NCBI RefSeq assembly: GCF_003337485.1
Contig: NZ_QPJJ01000009.1
Location: forward strand, 62,001-126,000
Origin: Saliterribacillus persicus
GTDB taxonomy: Bacteria; Bacillota; Bacilli; Bacillales; Amphibacillaceae
Length of the DNA stretch: 64,000 nt
Direction of reading: 5' to 3'
Part shown: positions 1 to 10,625 of the stretch, in pieces
Numbering within the stretch: the first letter of the stretch is position 1
Layout of the letters: each line of letters begins with the position of its first letter
The notes under the pieces: model-generated
What the model was told of the DNA's origin: nothing
The model's input: only the letters and a program-made list of their open reading frames with translations
Database searches by the model: none
Position numbers and translations under genes: made by a program

Positions 1-1
1 A

Positions 2-1876
2 GTAGCTGCTATTTTGGATCTTCCTCTAAGACTCCCAAGAGAAGATGTTCATATGGTAGAAGAAGAGGCAAAGGACTATATTGATGTGGAAGTAGAAGAT
101 ACTACTCTTAATCCATATTATGGAGCATTTGTTATAAAGGATATTAAACTTGCACCATCACCTTTATGGATGAGGAATTACTTAATTGCTGCAGGAATTA
201 GACCAATTAACAATGTAGTAGATATTACTAATTATGTGTTATTAGAGTATGGTCAGCCGTTGCATGCATTTGATTATGATAAGTTCGATAGTGAAAAAGT
301 GGTAGTTCGACGTGCGAAAGAAAATGAAAAGATAGTTACGCTAGATGATCAAACGCGTGTATTGTCACCAGACTATTTAGTCATTACAAACGGAAAAGAA
401 CCAATGGCATTAGCTGGTGTAATGGGCGGGAAGGATTCAGAAGTAGATGAAAATACAACAACTGTATTGTTAGAAGCTGCTTACTTTGATCCTGCAATTG
501 TTAGAAATGCTTCAAAAGATTTCAATTTAAGAAGTGAATCTAGTAGTCGGTTTGAAAAAGGTATTGATCCAGAGCGTGTGAAGCGCGCAGGTTTGAGGGC
601 TTGCCAATTACTTGAAAAATATGCACATGGTAAGATTTTAAGTGGAATTGTAAATGTAGATGGGCTCGATTTAACTGAAAAGAAAGTAGAAATCTCTACT
701 TCTAAAATAAATAACCGATTAGGAACGCAGATTTCTACTGAAGAGATTGGAAATATATTAAGAAAATTACACTTTTCATATGAAAATAATGACGAAGTAT
801 TTGAGGTGTCCGTTCCAACAAGAAGACAAGATATTGTTATTTTTGAAGATATGGTGGAAGAGGTTGCTCGTATTTATGGATATGATAATCTACCATATAC
901 ACTTCCACAAGGGGATGCACAAGCAGGCGGATTAACCAAACAACAAGAGTTAAAACGGTTTGTTAAAAATTATTTTGAAAGTGCTGGTTTATCAGAAACA
1001 ATTACGTATTCTTTAACAAGTAAAGAAAAAGCACCATTATTAGCTAGTGACGAAATACTTCAAGATGCAAAAGAAACTGTATCTTTAGCCATGCCAATGA
1101 GTGAAGAGCATAGTACACTTCGTTTAAGCATATTACCAGAAATGTTAAGTTCCGCCTCTTATAATTTAGCGCGTAAGCAGACGGACATAGCGAATTATGA
1201 AGTTGGAACTGTCTTTGTCTCAAAAGAAGAGACCATTACAGAACAACCTTCAGAAAGACTAAGGGCAACAGGTTTATTAACTGGTGATTGGGTAACACAT
1301 GAATGGCAGGAGGAAAAGAAAGCAGTTGATTTCTATGTAGTAAAAGGAATCTTAACTGGGCTATTTGAAAAACTCTCACTAGCTGTCAGTTATAAGCCAG
1401 TGAAAAAAGAAAATATGCACCCTGGTAGAACTGCAAAACTTTATCTGAATGACAGAGAAATTGGCTTTTTAGGTCAGATTCACCCACAATTAGCTAAAGA
1501 TTTTAATTTGAAAGAAACCTATGTATTCGATCTAGATCTTGATTATTTAATGGATCAATATGAAGAAATTCCTAACTTTGATCGAATTCCGAGATTTCCT
1601 ACAGTAACACGTGATATGGCTCTTGTCGTAAAAGAGGATGTTCTTGCTGGACAAATTATTGATACCATAACAAAAGCTGGTGGTGAGTTGGTAAAAGATG
1701 TCCATGTGTTTGATGTGTATCAAGGGGAACACTTAGAAAAAGGCGAAAAGTCTATTGCTTGTAGTATTCTCTATTTAGATCCTGAAAGAACGTTAAAAGA
1801 CGAGGATGTGGAAGCTTCCTATCAAGCAATACTATCTCGTTTACAAGAAGATTTAGATGCTAAACTTAGAAGTTAG
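2..1876 (+). CDS. pheT: Phenylalanine--tRNA ligase beta subunit (5' end outside window)
   Basis: Beta subunit of the alpha2-beta2 enzyme that charges tRNA-Phe in the cytoplasm. The reading frame is open from base 2, so the true start lies upstream. About 624 residues are visible of a family length near 800, so the N-terminal tRNA-binding (EMAP-like) part is missing. Visible parts are the B3/B4 editing module (PINNVVDITNYVLLEYGQP, GVMGG), the B5 helix-turn-helix (FEDMVEEVARIYGYDNLP) and the C-terminal anticodon-binding ferredoxin-like domain (RFPTVTRDMALVV). The alpha-subunit gene pheS is expected just upstream. A strong terminator follows the stop. Confidence 0.97.
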   Translation, partial: VAAILDLPLRLPREDVHMVEEEAKDYIDVEVEDTTLNPYYGAFVIKDIKLAPSPLWMRNYLIAAGIRPINNVVDITNYVLLEYGQPLHAFDYDKFDSEKVVVRRAKENEKIVTLDDQTRVLSPDYLVITNGKEPMALAGVMGGKDSEVDENTTTVLLEAAYFDPAIVRNASKDFNLRSESSSRFEKGIDPERVKRAGLRACQLLEKYAHGKILSGIVNVDGLDLTEKKVEISTSKINNRLGTQISTEEIGNILRKLHFSYENNDEVFEVSVPTRRQDIVIFEDMVEEVARIYGYDNLPYTLPQGDAQAGGLTKQQELKRFVKNYFESAGLSETITYSLTSKEKAPLLASDEILQDAKETVSLAMPMSEEHSTLRLSILPEMLSSASYNLARKQTDIANYEVGTVFVSKEETITEQPSERLRATGLLTGDWVTHEWQEEKKAVDFYVVKGILTGLFEKLSLAVSYKPVKKENMHPGRTAKLYLNDREIGFLGQIHPQLAKDFNLKETYVFDLDLDYLMDQYEEIPNFDRIPRFPTVTRDMALVVKEDVLAGQIIDTITKAGGELVKDVHVFDVYQGEHLEKGEKSIACSILYLDPERTLKDEDVEASYQAILSRLQEDLDAKLRS

Positions 1877-1877
1877 T

Positions 1878-1921
1878 AATAATGCGCTTTTTATCGATAA
1901 GATAAAAAGCGCATTATTTTT
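1878..1921 (+). terminator. Rho-independent terminator of pheT
   Basis: An 18-bp perfect stem (left arm ends TTTTTATC, right arm starts GATAAAAA) with a 5-base loop runs into a T-run. It ends the phe operon before the convergent rnhC gene. Confidence 0.9.
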
Positions 1922-2056
1922 TGTGTGGAAAGCAAAAATATAATTTGATCCAAAAGTTAGCTCGAAATAAAAAGAACGAAGCTAGAAGCGTATGAAAACT
2001 TAAAATTTAACCTAAACCAAAACAGTTAATGATTTTCAACTATATCTTTTATCAAT

Positions 2057-2992
2057 TCAGAGATATTTATTTGCTTTTTCTGTATTTGCAAAATGTAGCT
2101 TTGCATATTTCTCTAATACATCTTTTCCGTATTTCTTAACAAGATATGCAGCGGTTTGATCAACTTTATTGGATGCGCCCTTAGGAATCGTAATACCAGA
2201 TTCTTTTGACAGCTTATCCATTTCCTTTACAAACTTTGCTCTAGCTATAATAGATGCAGCAGCTACAGATAGGGAATGGCTCTCTGCTTTTGTCATAAAA
2301 TATGTATCTGGCTGGAGTGTTAATTTTTCAGTACGTAAATATTTTTGATGAACTTGAGGCTGACAAAATTGATCGATTAAAATCCCGTCTATAGTTGTGC
2401 CTTTTAGTTTATCTAATAATTTTTGGATGGCATGGTAATGCAGCATAGCCTTCATTTTGCCCTGGTTCCAGCCTTTCCTTTGAAGCTGGTTGTATTTTTC
2501 GTTTTTTAATGTCATAAGTGTATAAGGAATTTCAGCGTATACTAAATCTTTCGCTATTCTTTCAATCATAGGATCCTTTAAATCTTTGGAGTCTCTTACA
2601 CCTAATTCTTTGATAAGTGCTATTTTTTCCTTTGGAATAAAAACCGCAGCAACTGTAATAGGTCCAAAGTAATCACCGGTTCCGGCTTCATCTGAACCGA
2701 TATGAGAGGTTTCAAAAAAATGATTAGGAGGATAAAAAGAATGTTCATTTACTGATTTTTTATTAGCCTTCTTTGTTGGGAGAGCTTCACTTTTTCCTTG
2801 CCACATGCTAGCTTCTTTTTCTGCATCTCGCCCTTGAAACATAACCTTTCCAGATTTGTAAACCGTAACGTTGGTGCCATTCACTTTTGCAGCAAAGGTA
2901 GCATATTGTGGTGGAGTGATCGATTGCTTTTTGTAATGGTTTTCTATTTTCTTTATTTCATTGATCGGTAATTTTAATACGACGTTTGCCAA
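2057..2992 (-). CDS. rnhC: Ribonuclease HIII
   Basis: Cleaves the RNA strand of RNA:DNA hybrids. The N-terminal TBP-like substrate-binding domain (about residues 1-85) is followed by the RNase HII/HIII catalytic fold, with the GSDEAGTGDYFGP signature near residue 100 and later acidic residues in GILIDQF and KAESHSLSVAAASIIARA. The length of 311 residues is normal. I chose the TTG start because AGGAG lies 8 bases before it. A GTG three codons upstream is in frame but overlaps that site. Transcribed towards pheT and divergent from zapA, the same arrangement as in B. subtilis. Confidence 0.95.
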   Translation of the reverse strand: MANVVLKLPINEIKKIENHYKKQSITPPQYATFAAKVNGTNVTVYKSGKVMFQGRDAEKEASMWQGKSEALPTKKANKKSVNEHSFYPPNHFFETSHIGSDEAGTGDYFGPITVAAVFIPKEKIALIKELGVRDSKDLKDPMIERIAKDLVYAEIPYTLMTLKNEKYNQLQRKGWNQGKMKAMLHYHAIQKLLDKLKGTTIDGILIDQFCQPQVHQKYLRTEKLTLQPDTYFMTKAESHSLSVAAASIIARAKFVKEMDKLSKESGITIPKGASNKVDQTAAYLVKKYGKDVLEKYAKLHFANTEKANKYL

Positions 2993-3178
2993 AAATATCA
3001 CTCCTATCTTATTTCATAAATTCATTATATCAAAGATAAGTTCCATCAGAATAGTTTTCTAATTTGAAGCTTCATGTTAATATAAAGTGAAACTTTATGT
3101 AAAGAGATAACAAATTGAACGTGAATACGCAAATATTTCAATAGATTGAGTCGGCTTACGTATAAAGGTGGGAATGAA

Positions 3179-3439
3179 ATGTCTAATAATAAAAAAGAAA
3201 GAACAACGGTAACTATATATGGGAGATCTTATACTGTAATTGGTGAAGAAGGCGTAGAGCAAATGCGTCATGTCGCCCAGTTAGTAGATGATAAATTAAA
3301 CGAAATACATACTGTCAATAAAAGTTTAGATACGACTAGTTTAGCAGTTTTAACTGCGCTTAATACGATGAACGACTATATAAAATTAAAAGAGGAATAT
3401 GAAGTATTGCAAAATTTATTAGAAGAGAAAGAGGAATAA
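3179..3439 (+). CDS. zapA: Cell division protein ZapA
   Basis: Small FtsZ-associated protein that promotes Z-ring bundling. It has 86 residues, the usual Bacillus length: an N-terminal beta domain (TTVTIYGRSYTVIGEEGVEQM) and a C-terminal coiled coil (LALNTMNDYIKLKEEYEVLQNLL style heptads). I start at the ATG that follows an AGGTGGG site. A TTG 33 bases upstream is in frame but has no ribosome site. It is followed 7 bases later by cvpA, so the two are probably co-transcribed. Confidence 0.93.
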   Translation: MSNNKKERTTVTIYGRSYTVIGEEGVEQMRHVAQLVDDKLNEIHTVNKSLDTTSLAVLTALNTMNDYIKLKEEYEVLQNLLEEKEE

Positions 3440-3446
3440 AAAGATT

Positions 3447-3983
3447 ATGGTTGATATTATTTTATTTATTTTATTAGTGTTAGGATTTTTAATTGGTTTA
3501 AAAAGAGGTTTTATCTTACAGGCATTTCATTTAATAGGATTTGTAGTCGCCTTTGTATTAGCGGCAATGTATTATGATACATTTGCATCAAAATTAGAAT
3601 TATGGATTCCTTATCCTGATTTTCCTGAAGGCGAGAGCTGGGCAATATTCTTGGATTCCCTTCCATTAGAAACTGCTTTTTATAATGCCATTGCCTTTGC
3701 TGCAATCTTTTTCGCAGTGAAAATAATCATGCAAATCATCGCATCCATGTTAGATTTTGTTGCAGATCTGCCAATATTAAAATTTTTGAATAACTGGCTA
3801 GGAGCGATCCTTGGATTTATTGAAGTATATTTATTGTTATTTGTTATTCTATATATCTTGGCTTTAGCACCAGTTGTAAGTGTTCAGGCGTATATAGATC
3901 AGTCATCCATTGCAACATTTATCTTAGAGCATACACCTATTATTTCAGAGCGTTTAAAGGAAATATGGTTTGAAAATAATTAA
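3447..3983 (+). CDS. cvpA: CvpA family membrane protein
   Basis: A 178-residue integral membrane protein of the CvpA (colicin V production) family, the counterpart of B. subtilis YshB next to zapA. Four hydrophobic segments can be seen (about residues 2-18, 22-42, 75-100, 118-145), with the family start IILFILLVLGFLIGLKRGF. The biochemical role of the family is not settled. Links to cell division and envelope stress are based on position and on studies of proteobacterial homologues. Confidence 0.9.
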   Translation: MVDIILFILLVLGFLIGLKRGFILQAFHLIGFVVAFVLAAMYYDTFASKLELWIPYPDFPEGESWAIFLDSLPLETAFYNAIAFAAIFFAVKIIMQIIASMLDFVADLPILKFLNNWLGAILGFIEVYLLLFVILYILALAPVVSVQAYIDQSSIATFILEHTPIISERLKEIWFENN

Positions 3984-3996
3984 AATGTAATTTTGT

Positions 3997-4025
3997 AGAC
4001 CCTTGCCAATTCGTAGCAAGGGTCT
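3997..4025 (+). terminator. Hairpin after cvpA (weak terminator)
   Basis: AGACCCTTGC pairs with GCAAGGGTCT across a 9-base loop. It is followed by CCC rather than a T-run, so it may attenuate or protect the transcript rather than stop it before polX. Confidence 0.55.
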
Positions 4026-4055
4026 TCCCACATTAAAATAGGGCGGTGGAGTAGT

Positions 4056-5780
4056 ATGGCAGTAAATAAAAAAGATGTCATTAAATTATTAGAAAAAATT
4101 GCAATTTATTTAGAATTAAAGGCAGAGAATCCTTTTAAAATATCTGCCTACAGAAAAGCTGCGCAAGCCTTAGAAACAGATCAACGGTCCTTGGCAGAAA
4201 TTGATGACTTCACAAAAATAAAAGGTGTAGGTAAAGGTACTGCAACTGTGATTACGCAATTTATAGAAACAGAAAGCTCAGAAACACTCGAAGAACTTCA
4301 GAAAGAAGTGCCAGAAGGGCTAATTCCGCTTCTAGACTTACCAGGCCTAGGTGGTAAGAAATTAGCAAAATTATATCAAGAGTTAAATATCACAAATGAA
4401 CAAGAATTAAAAGAAGCATGCGAACAAGGCAAGGTTGAGGAACTTTCTGGATTTGGAAAGAAAACAGCTGAAAAAATTCTCCAAACTTTGAAAGATGTAA
4501 ATAATAGACCGGATCGATTACCGCTTCCATTAGTTGTTCCTGTAGTTAAAAAAATAGAATCCTATTTAGCTAAATCTAATGATATTGAAAAATTCCAGGT
4601 TGCGGGTAGCTTTAGAAGGCTTAGAGAAACAGTGAAGGATCTAGATTTTATTATAGCAACGAACTCTCCTAAAAAAGTTAGAGAGTATCTATTGGAGCTA
4701 GATAATATAACTGAGGTTGTATCCAACGGTGATACGAAAGTGTCGATTATTTTAAAGGAAAAATATCCTTTGGGTGTAGATTTTAGATTAGTTAAAGTGG
4801 ATGAGTTTTATACCACGCTCCACCATTTTACTGGATCCAAAGACCATAATGTGCGATTAAGGCAGTTAGCAAAAGAACAAGAGAAGAAAATAAGTGAATA
4901 CGGTGTAGAGGATTTAAACACGGGTAAGGTAGAAACATTTACAAGTGAACAAGCTTTTTTTGAAAGCTTTGGCCTAAATTACATTCCACCTGAAATTAGA
5001 GAAGATGATAGTGAAATTGAGAAAGCTAAAGATGAAATTTCGCTTATAGATCGATCTATGATTCGTGGGGACCTTCATATGCATAGTACATGGAGCGATG
5101 GAGCTGAATCAATCGAAACAATGGTTCAAAATGCAATAGAATATGAGTATGAATATATCGTCATTACGGATCATTCAAAATTTTTAAGAGTTGCAAATGG
5201 ACTAAATGAAGAACGGATCAAAAAACAAAGAGAAGAAATTGATCAATTGAATGAAAAGTATAAGGATATTCATATTTTTGCAGGTATAGAAATGGATATC
5301 CTACCAGATGGATCTTTAGATTTTGATGATGATGTATTAAAACAACTTGATTTTGTGATAGCTTCGATTCACTCAAGCTTTAATAAAAATCAGGCAGAGA
5401 TTCATCATAGACTTGAGACAGCATTAAAAAATCCATATGTTGACATGATTGCTCATCCAACAGGTCGATTGCTTGGAAAACGAGAAGGTTATAATGTCGA
5501 TGTAGAGTGGCTTATAGATAAAGCACAGAAATATAATAAAATTCTAGAATTAAATGCAAATCCCAACCGCTTAGATTTAGCTAGTACATGGGTAAGAAAA
5601 GCTCAAGAGAAAGGTGTACGATTAGCAATAAATACCGATGCACATAATTTAGAAATGCTTAAAGATATGGACATAGGTGTGAAAGCGGGTAGAAGAGGTT
5701 GGTTAAAGCCTGAAAATGTAATAAATACATGGGAAATTACTAAATTACAAAAGTATATAGAGAAAAACAAAAGAAATTAA
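4056..5780 (+). CDS. polX: DNA polymerase X family with PHP exonuclease domain
   Basis: Bacterial family X DNA polymerase of base excision repair and gap filling. It has 574 residues (B. subtilis YshC 570). Order of parts: helix-hairpin-helix motifs (KGVGKGTA near 56, [11 protein letters not shown] near 96, GFGKKTAEK near 132), polymerase palm with GSFRR at 184-188 and catalytic Asp195, Asp197 and Asp242, then a PHP metallo-exonuclease from about 335 ([35 protein letters not shown]). All expected metal ligands appear present. A GGGCGGTGGAG site precedes the ATG. It lies 13 bases upstream of mutS2, so a repair operon is likely. Confidence 0.96.
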   Translation: MAVNKKDVIKLLEKIAIYLELKAENPFKISAYRKAAQALETDQRSLAEIDDFTKIKGVGKGTATVITQFIETESSETLEELQKEVPEGLIPLLDLPGLGGKKLAKLYQELNITNEQELKEACEQGKVEELSGFGKKTAEKILQTLKDVNNRPDRLPLPLVVPVVKKIESYLAKSNDIEKFQVAGSFRRLRETVKDLDFIIATNSPKKVREYLLELDNITEVVSNGDTKVSIILKEKYPLGVDFRLVKVDEFYTTLHHFTGSKDHNVRLRQLAKEQEKKISEYGVEDLNTGKVETFTSEQAFFESFGLNYIPPEIREDDSEIEKAKDEISLIDRSMIRGDLHMHSTWSDGAESIETMVQNAIEYEYEYIVITDHSKFLRVANGLNEERIKKQREEIDQLNEKYKDIHIFAGIEMDILPDGSLDFDDDVLKQLDFVIASIHSSFNKNQAEIHHRLETALKNPYVDMIAHPTGRLLGKREGYNVDVEWLIDKAQKYNKILELNANPNRLDLASTWVRKAQEKGVRLAINTDAHNLEMLKDMDIGVKAGRRGWLKPENVINTWEITKLQKYIEKNKRN

Positions 5781-5793
5781 AGGAGCAATCCTC

Positions 5794-8142
5794 ATGAATG
5801 AGCGAATATTCAAGGTATTAGAGTTTGATAAAATAATTCAACGTCTTAATCAATTAACCGCATCTTCATTAGGAGAAGAAAAAACGCGTAGATTAAAACC
5901 GTTAACAGACTTGAATGAAGTAGAAAAAAACCACTTAGAGACCGATGAAGCTGTGTCAGTCCTTCGATTAAAAGGACATATTCCTCTAGGTGGAATTGTA
6001 GATATTAAGCCTATGATTAAGCGAGCTGTTATTGGAGGGATTTTAAACGCCAATGAATGCTTAGACGTGGCAGGAACAATTTACGGGGGTAGACAGTTAA
6101 AGTTATTCATTGAGCAAATGGAAGAACCCGAATTGCCAATTATAAGAGAAATGATAGATGCGATTGTCACGTTACCTGAATTAGAGAGAATGATTAAAAA
6201 TGCTATCGATGATCATGGTCATGTGATGGATGGTGCCTCTGATCAATTAAGATCGTTGCGATCAAGAATAAGATCAAATCAAAGTAGAATTAGAGATCGA
6301 ATGGATAACATCACAAAGTCAAAATCAAAAATGTTATCTGATACGATTGTAACGATTCGAAATGATCGTTTCGTTCTACCTGTTAAACAAGAATATAGAA
6401 TGGCAATTGGTGGCATTGTACATGATCAATCCGCTTCTGGTCAGACACTTTTCATGGAACCTCAAGCAGTAGTGGAATTGAATAATGAACTACAAAGCCT
6501 GCGGGTAAAAGAAAAGCAAGAAGTAGAGAAAATTCTCAGGGATTTAACTATTGCAATTGCAGAGCAAGAGGAACAATTATCTTCTAATGTTGAAATACTT
6601 GGTAGCGTGGATTTTATTTTCGCTAGAGGTAAACTTTCAGAACAAATGAAGGCCAGAAAACCTAAAATGAATGATCAAGGAATTATTAAAATGATGCAAG
6701 CAAGACATCCACTATTAAATGAGGATGAAGTGGTAGCTAATGACATTGAATTAGGAGAATCCTATACATCCATTGTTATTACTGGTCCCAATACTGGTGG
6801 AAAAACTGTTACACTTAAAATGGTAGGTTTATGTACGCTAATGGCACAATCCGGACTCCAAATTCCCGCTCAGGATGGTTGTCAGTTATCACTATTTAAC
6901 GAAGTATACGCTGATATCGGGGATGAACAATCCATTGAGCAAAGCCTTAGTACATTTTCTTCTCATATGACAAATATCGTAAAAATTTTAAAAGAAGTGG
7001 ATGAAAAAACGCTTGTGTTATTTGATGAGCTTGGAGCAGGTACCGATCCACAAGAAGGTGCAGCTCTTGCGATGTCTATCCTTGATTATGTCGTAGATAA
7101 AAAAGCGCGAGTTATTGCCACAACGCATTATCCAGAATTAAAAGCCTATGGTTATAATCGAGAAAATGTAGTAAATGCTTCGGTTGAATTTGATATTCAA
7201 ACGTTAAAGCCTACCTACCGATTGTTAATAGGTGTCCCTGGTCGAAGTAATGCCTTTGAAATTTCTCGAAGATTGGGCTTAGATGAAGCAGTTATTGCTC
7301 AGGCCAAAATGCAAGTAGGAACGGATTCAAAAGACGTTGAAAATATGATAGCATCTTTAGAGGCTTCTAGGCGTGGGGCAGATAATGATTATGTAGAAGC
7401 CCATCAAATACTTGAGGAAGCGGAATATTTACGAAATGAATTAAAAGATCAGTTAGATAAGTTAGACCAAAAGAAAGAAATGGTTCTAAAAAAAGCAGAA
7501 GAAAAGGCGGAGAAGGCTCTCGCAAAAGCTAAAGAAGAAGCAGAACAAATTGTAAATGAATTAAAAAGCAGGAAAGAAGATATAAATTTCAAAGACCATG
7601 AATGGATTGAAACGAAAAAGTTATTGGAAGAATCACAGCCCAAGTTGACAAAAAAGACTCCTGATAAAGCGGAAACAGCGCCAACACCAAAAACTAAAGA
7701 ATTAAAAGTAGGCGATGAAGTTAAATTGTTATCGCTAGATCAAAAAGCCACTATATTAGAGAAAACAGGAAAAAATGAATTTCAGATTCAAGTAGGTATT
7801 ATGAAAATGAAAGCGAAGCGTAAGGATTTATTATTTTTAAATCGCACACAAGATAAAATAGAGCAGCCTTTAACAACGATGAGAGGTCAAGCGTACCATG
7901 TGAAGCCGGAATTAGATCTTAGAGGAGAGCGTTATGAGGATGCCCTGCAACAGCTTGAAAAATACATCGATGACGCTATATTAGCGAACTACACTACGGT
8001 ATCGATTATTCATGGAAAAGGGACTGGAGCATTACGCCAAGGTGTTAAAACCTTTGCTCGCAAACACTCTAGAATAAATGCAGCCAAAGATGGCGGAATG
8101 AATGAAGGCGGTTCAGGTGTTACCGTTCTTGAATTAAAGTAG
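5794..8142 (+). CDS. mutS2: Endonuclease MutS2
   Basis: MutS-family ATPase that lacks the mismatch-binding N-terminus. In Bacillus, MutS2 acts in ribosome-collision rescue and in limiting recombination. The 782 residues are typical. Walker A GPNTGGKT is at 331-338, Walker B with DELGAGTDP near 410, then a long Lys/Glu-rich coiled coil (about 510-620), a KOW/beta linker and a C-terminal Smr nuclease domain ([12 protein letters not shown] and HGKGTGALR, about 708-782). AAAGGAG precedes the ATG. It follows polX closely. Confidence 0.96.
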   Translation: MNERIFKVLEFDKIIQRLNQLTASSLGEEKTRRLKPLTDLNEVEKNHLETDEAVSVLRLKGHIPLGGIVDIKPMIKRAVIGGILNANECLDVAGTIYGGRQLKLFIEQMEEPELPIIREMIDAIVTLPELERMIKNAIDDHGHVMDGASDQLRSLRSRIRSNQSRIRDRMDNITKSKSKMLSDTIVTIRNDRFVLPVKQEYRMAIGGIVHDQSASGQTLFMEPQAVVELNNELQSLRVKEKQEVEKILRDLTIAIAEQEEQLSSNVEILGSVDFIFARGKLSEQMKARKPKMNDQGIIKMMQARHPLLNEDEVVANDIELGESYTSIVITGPNTGGKTVTLKMVGLCTLMAQSGLQIPAQDGCQLSLFNEVYADIGDEQSIEQSLSTFSSHMTNIVKILKEVDEKTLVLFDELGAGTDPQEGAALAMSILDYVVDKKARVIATTHYPELKAYGYNRENVVNASVEFDIQTLKPTYRLLIGVPGRSNAFEISRRLGLDEAVIAQAKMQVGTDSKDVENMIASLEASRRGADNDYVEAHQILEEAEYLRNELKDQLDKLDQKKEMVLKKAEEKAEKALAKAKEEAEQIVNELKSRKEDINFKDHEWIETKKLLEESQPKLTKKTPDKAETAPTPKTKELKVGDEVKLLSLDQKATILEKTGKNEFQIQVGIMKMKAKRKDLLFLNRTQDKIEQPLTTMRGQAYHVKPELDLRGERYEDALQQLEKYIDDAILANYTTVSIIHGKGTGALRQGVKTFARKHSRINAAKDGGMNEGGSGVTVLELK

Positions 8143-8151
8143 AATATATTT

Positions 8152-8181
8152 GACTTCTGTAGCAAGATTGCTACAGAAGTC
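8152..8181 (+). terminator. Hairpin between mutS2 and the DUF350 gene
   Basis: A perfect 13-bp stem (GACTTCTGTAGCA and its complement) with an AGAT tetraloop, but no T-run downstream. It is more likely an mRNA stability or partial attenuation element than a full terminator. Confidence 0.5.
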
Positions 8182-8200
8182 GTAATAAAGGAGTAGAAGC

Positions 8201-8608
8201 ATGGAGAATTTATTTGAAAATGTTTTTATTGATACGGCTGCAAGGTATAGCGTCGCTATTTTGTGTTTAATTTTATTTTTAGCCATTTTAGAGCTAGTTA
8301 CATCTTATAAGAATTGGGATGAAATAAGGCAAGGTAATATGAGTGTTGCAATGGCTACAGGTGGAAAGATATTTGGTATTGCTAATATTTTTAGGTATTC
8401 AATCGAACATAATGATACATTGGTCGAAAGTATTTTATGGGGCAGTTACGGCTTCATTTTATTGTTAATTGGATATTTTATATTTGAATTTTTAACACCA
8501 TCTTATAAAATAGACAAAGAAATAGAAAATGATAATCGAGCTGTTGGATTTATTTCCATGATAATATCAATTGGCCTCTCTTTCGTAATTGGTGCAAGTA
8601 TTGGTTAG
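8201..8608 (+). CDS. yshE: DUF350 family membrane protein (YshE-like)
   Basis: A 135-residue integral membrane protein with four hydrophobic segments (about 17-33, 46-62, 76-96, 113-132), matching the DUF350 family and the position of B. subtilis yshE after mutS2. Function is unknown. An AAAGGAG site precedes the ATG. A very small hydrophobic ORF follows 22 bases after the stop and may be part of the same transcript. Confidence 0.82.
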   Translation: MENLFENVFIDTAARYSVAILCLILFLAILELVTSYKNWDEIRQGNMSVAMATGGKIFGIANIFRYSIEHNDTLVESILWGSYGFILLLIGYFIFEFLTPSYKIDKEIENDNRAVGFISMIISIGLSFVIGASIG

Positions 8609-8630
8609 GATTAACAGATGAAGGAATGAA

Positions 8631-8708
8631 ATGATGAAAACTTTAGCGATTATATTAATTATTATTGCGATTATTTTTTTAGTATTCGGCATATTTTTCA
8701 TAGTATAA
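8631..8708 (+). CDS. Putative 25-residue single-pass membrane peptide
   Basis: A short ORF that is almost entirely one membrane segment: after MMKT, about 20 residues of Leu, Ile, Ala, Val and Phe with one Gly. GAAGGA lies just upstream of two adjacent ATG codons. I do not recognise a family. The strong hydrophobicity, the fitted ribosome site and the position behind a membrane protein gene argue for a real peptide, but an AT-rich spacer can give such ORFs by chance. Confidence 0.45.
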   Translation: MMKTLAIILIIIAIIFLVFGIFFIV

Positions 8709-8778
8709 ATTTACCTCACTTATAAAAATAGTTAATTGTATTATTCTTGCTCAGAAACGATAAAGCGCTATCATAAAG

Positions 8779-8808
8779 AAAGTTACATTTAATATTAATT
8801 GTAACTTT
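8779..8808. promoter_or_regulatory. Inverted repeat upstream of lcfA
   Basis: AAAGTTACA and its complement TGTAACTTT flank a 12-base AT-only centre, about 45 bases before lcfA. It could be an operator or an RNA hairpin. It does not match the FadR consensus of B. subtilis, which I would have expected for a fatty-acid gene. Confidence 0.35.
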
Positions 8809-8852
8809 ATATATTTCACGGAATGAAAAAATTTTAATTGGAGGTAATTCCG

Positions 8853-10511
8853 ATGGCTCATCAGAAAATATGGGAAAATCATTATCCAAAAGAAGTACCT
8901 CTTACACTTCGATATTCAGATAAATTATTGCACGAAGTATTAATGGAACAAGCGGAGAATAACGGGGATAAAGTGGCTATTAGATTTATGGGGAAATCGA
9001 TAACGTACCAAGAATTGTGGCTTGAAGTAAAAAAAACTGCAAATTTCTTGCAGGAACAAAATATAAAAAAAGGACAACGCGTCGCTATTATGCTACCGAA
9101 TTGTCCGCAGGCTGTAATAAGTTATTACGCTGTTTTAGCAATTGGTGGCATAGTGGTAGAAGTAAATCCACTTTATAAGGAAAGAGAAATAAGTCATCAA
9201 TTGATTGACGCTGATGTGAGCGCCATTATAACTTTAGATTTACTTGCTAAAAGAATAAAAAACATTGAGCATCAGATTGATTTAGAGCATATTTTACTGA
9301 CATCTATCCGTGATTACTTAGCCTTTCCAAAAAATATCGTATATTCACTTCAAAAGCAATCAAGACAGGCTTATCCTTTACCTGATTTTCAGTCAGATAC
9401 GTCCATGTGGCATAAAATGATGAAACAAGGAAACGATAAGGACATACCTAAATTAGATATTGATCCAAAAAATGATATCGCCTTATTACAATATACAGGC
9501 GGAACAACTGGTGAACCTAAAGGTGTCATGCTTAGCCATTTTAATTTAATAGCTAATACTGAAATGGCTAAAGCCTGGATTCCGTGGGAGCGAAATACCC
9601 AAGCAAATGTCTTAGGGGTATTACCTTTCTTCCATGTTTATGGGATGACAGCCATTATGAATTATTCCATCTTTACAGGCTCAAACATGATCCTTGTTCC
9701 GAAATTTGATGCAGAAGCACTGTTAAATACAATAAAAAAAGAGAAACCTAATATCTTTCCAGGTGCGCCCACTATATATATTGGATTGCTAAAACAGAAA
9801 AGTATCACGAATTATGATCTTTCATCCATTGATTTTTGTATAAGTGGTTCTGCCTCTTTACCCATCGAAGTGAAGGATGCATTTGAAAAGGTAACGAAGG
9901 GACGGTTAGTGGAAGGTTACGGTTTAACAGAGGCATCACCTATAACACACGCTAATTTTATGAAAGAACATAAATATTATGGTGGCATAGGTGTACCTTG
10001 GCCGGATACAGATGCGATGATTATGACACTAACTGAAAAAAAGGAAGCAGAGATTGATGAAATTGGTGAATTGGTTGTTCGTGGTCCACAAGTTATGATG
10101 GGATATTGGCGAAGAAATGAAGAAACAAAAGAAGTAATAGAAGATGGGTGGCTATATACGGGCGACCTTGCTTATATGGACAAGCATGGCTTCTTTTATA
10201 TTGTAGATAGGAAAAAGGATGTCATTATCGCTAGTGGTTATAACATTTACCCTCGTGAGGTGGAAGAAGTCCTCTATGAAATTGAGGGGGTAGAAGAGGC
10301 GGTTGTCGTCGGAATTCCTGATGTATATCGAGGAGAAACTGCGAAGGCGTTTATTGTTATCAAAGAAGGGTATAAGGTTACCGAGAAAGATATAAAAGAC
10401 CATTGTCGACAACAGCTTGCAAATTTTAAAGTGCCGACAGAAATTGAGTTTCGGGATAATTTTCCGAAAACTGCAGTGGGTAAAATATTAAGAAGAAAGC
10501 TGATGGAGTAA
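8853..10511 (+). CDS. lcfA: Long-chain fatty acid--CoA ligase
   Basis: Activates long-chain fatty acids to acyl-CoA via an acyl-AMP intermediate. The 552 residues show the adenylate-forming P-loop YTGGTTGEPKG near 215, GYGLTEASP near 350, TGDLAYMD near 435, and the C-terminal hinge with YPREVEEV and the catalytic Lys in KTAVGKILRR. I start at the ATG after GGAGG. A TTG 15 bases upstream lies on that site. In B. subtilis lcfA heads an operon with fadR, fadB, etfB and etfA. Here trxA follows directly, so those genes are absent from this place. Confidence 0.93.
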   Translation: MAHQKIWENHYPKEVPLTLRYSDKLLHEVLMEQAENNGDKVAIRFMGKSITYQELWLEVKKTANFLQEQNIKKGQRVAIMLPNCPQAVISYYAVLAIGGIVVEVNPLYKEREISHQLIDADVSAIITLDLLAKRIKNIEHQIDLEHILLTSIRDYLAFPKNIVYSLQKQSRQAYPLPDFQSDTSMWHKMMKQGNDKDIPKLDIDPKNDIALLQYTGGTTGEPKGVMLSHFNLIANTEMAKAWIPWERNTQANVLGVLPFFHVYGMTAIMNYSIFTGSNMILVPKFDAEALLNTIKKEKPNIFPGAPTIYIGLLKQKSITNYDLSSIDFCISGSASLPIEVKDAFEKVTKGRLVEGYGLTEASPITHANFMKEHKYYGGIGVPWPDTDAMIMTLTEKKEAEIDEIGELVVRGPQVMMGYWRRNEETKEVIEDGWLYTGDLAYMDKHGFFYIVDRKKDVIIASGYNIYPREVEEVLYEIEGVEEAVVVGIPDVYRGETAKAFIVIKEGYKVTEKDIKDHCRQQLANFKVPTEIEFRDNFPKTAVGKILRRKLME

Positions 10512-10625
10512 GTTGAATAACTTACAATTCAAGAGTAAATAGAATTGAGCAAAGTATTAGCAAACATTTTGCTAGTAATGTTATACTCAAGTAGAATTTT
10601 TCTTTAAGAAGAGGAGGAAATGATA

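Noticed and set aside
8809-8845. FadR operator before lcfA
   Set aside because: TTTCACGGAATGAAA has short inverted ends but does not fit the TGAATGA-type FadR consensus.
10152-10412. 86-codon minus-strand ORF inside lcfA
   Set aside because: Antisense to conserved acyl-CoA ligase sequence with no ribosome site.
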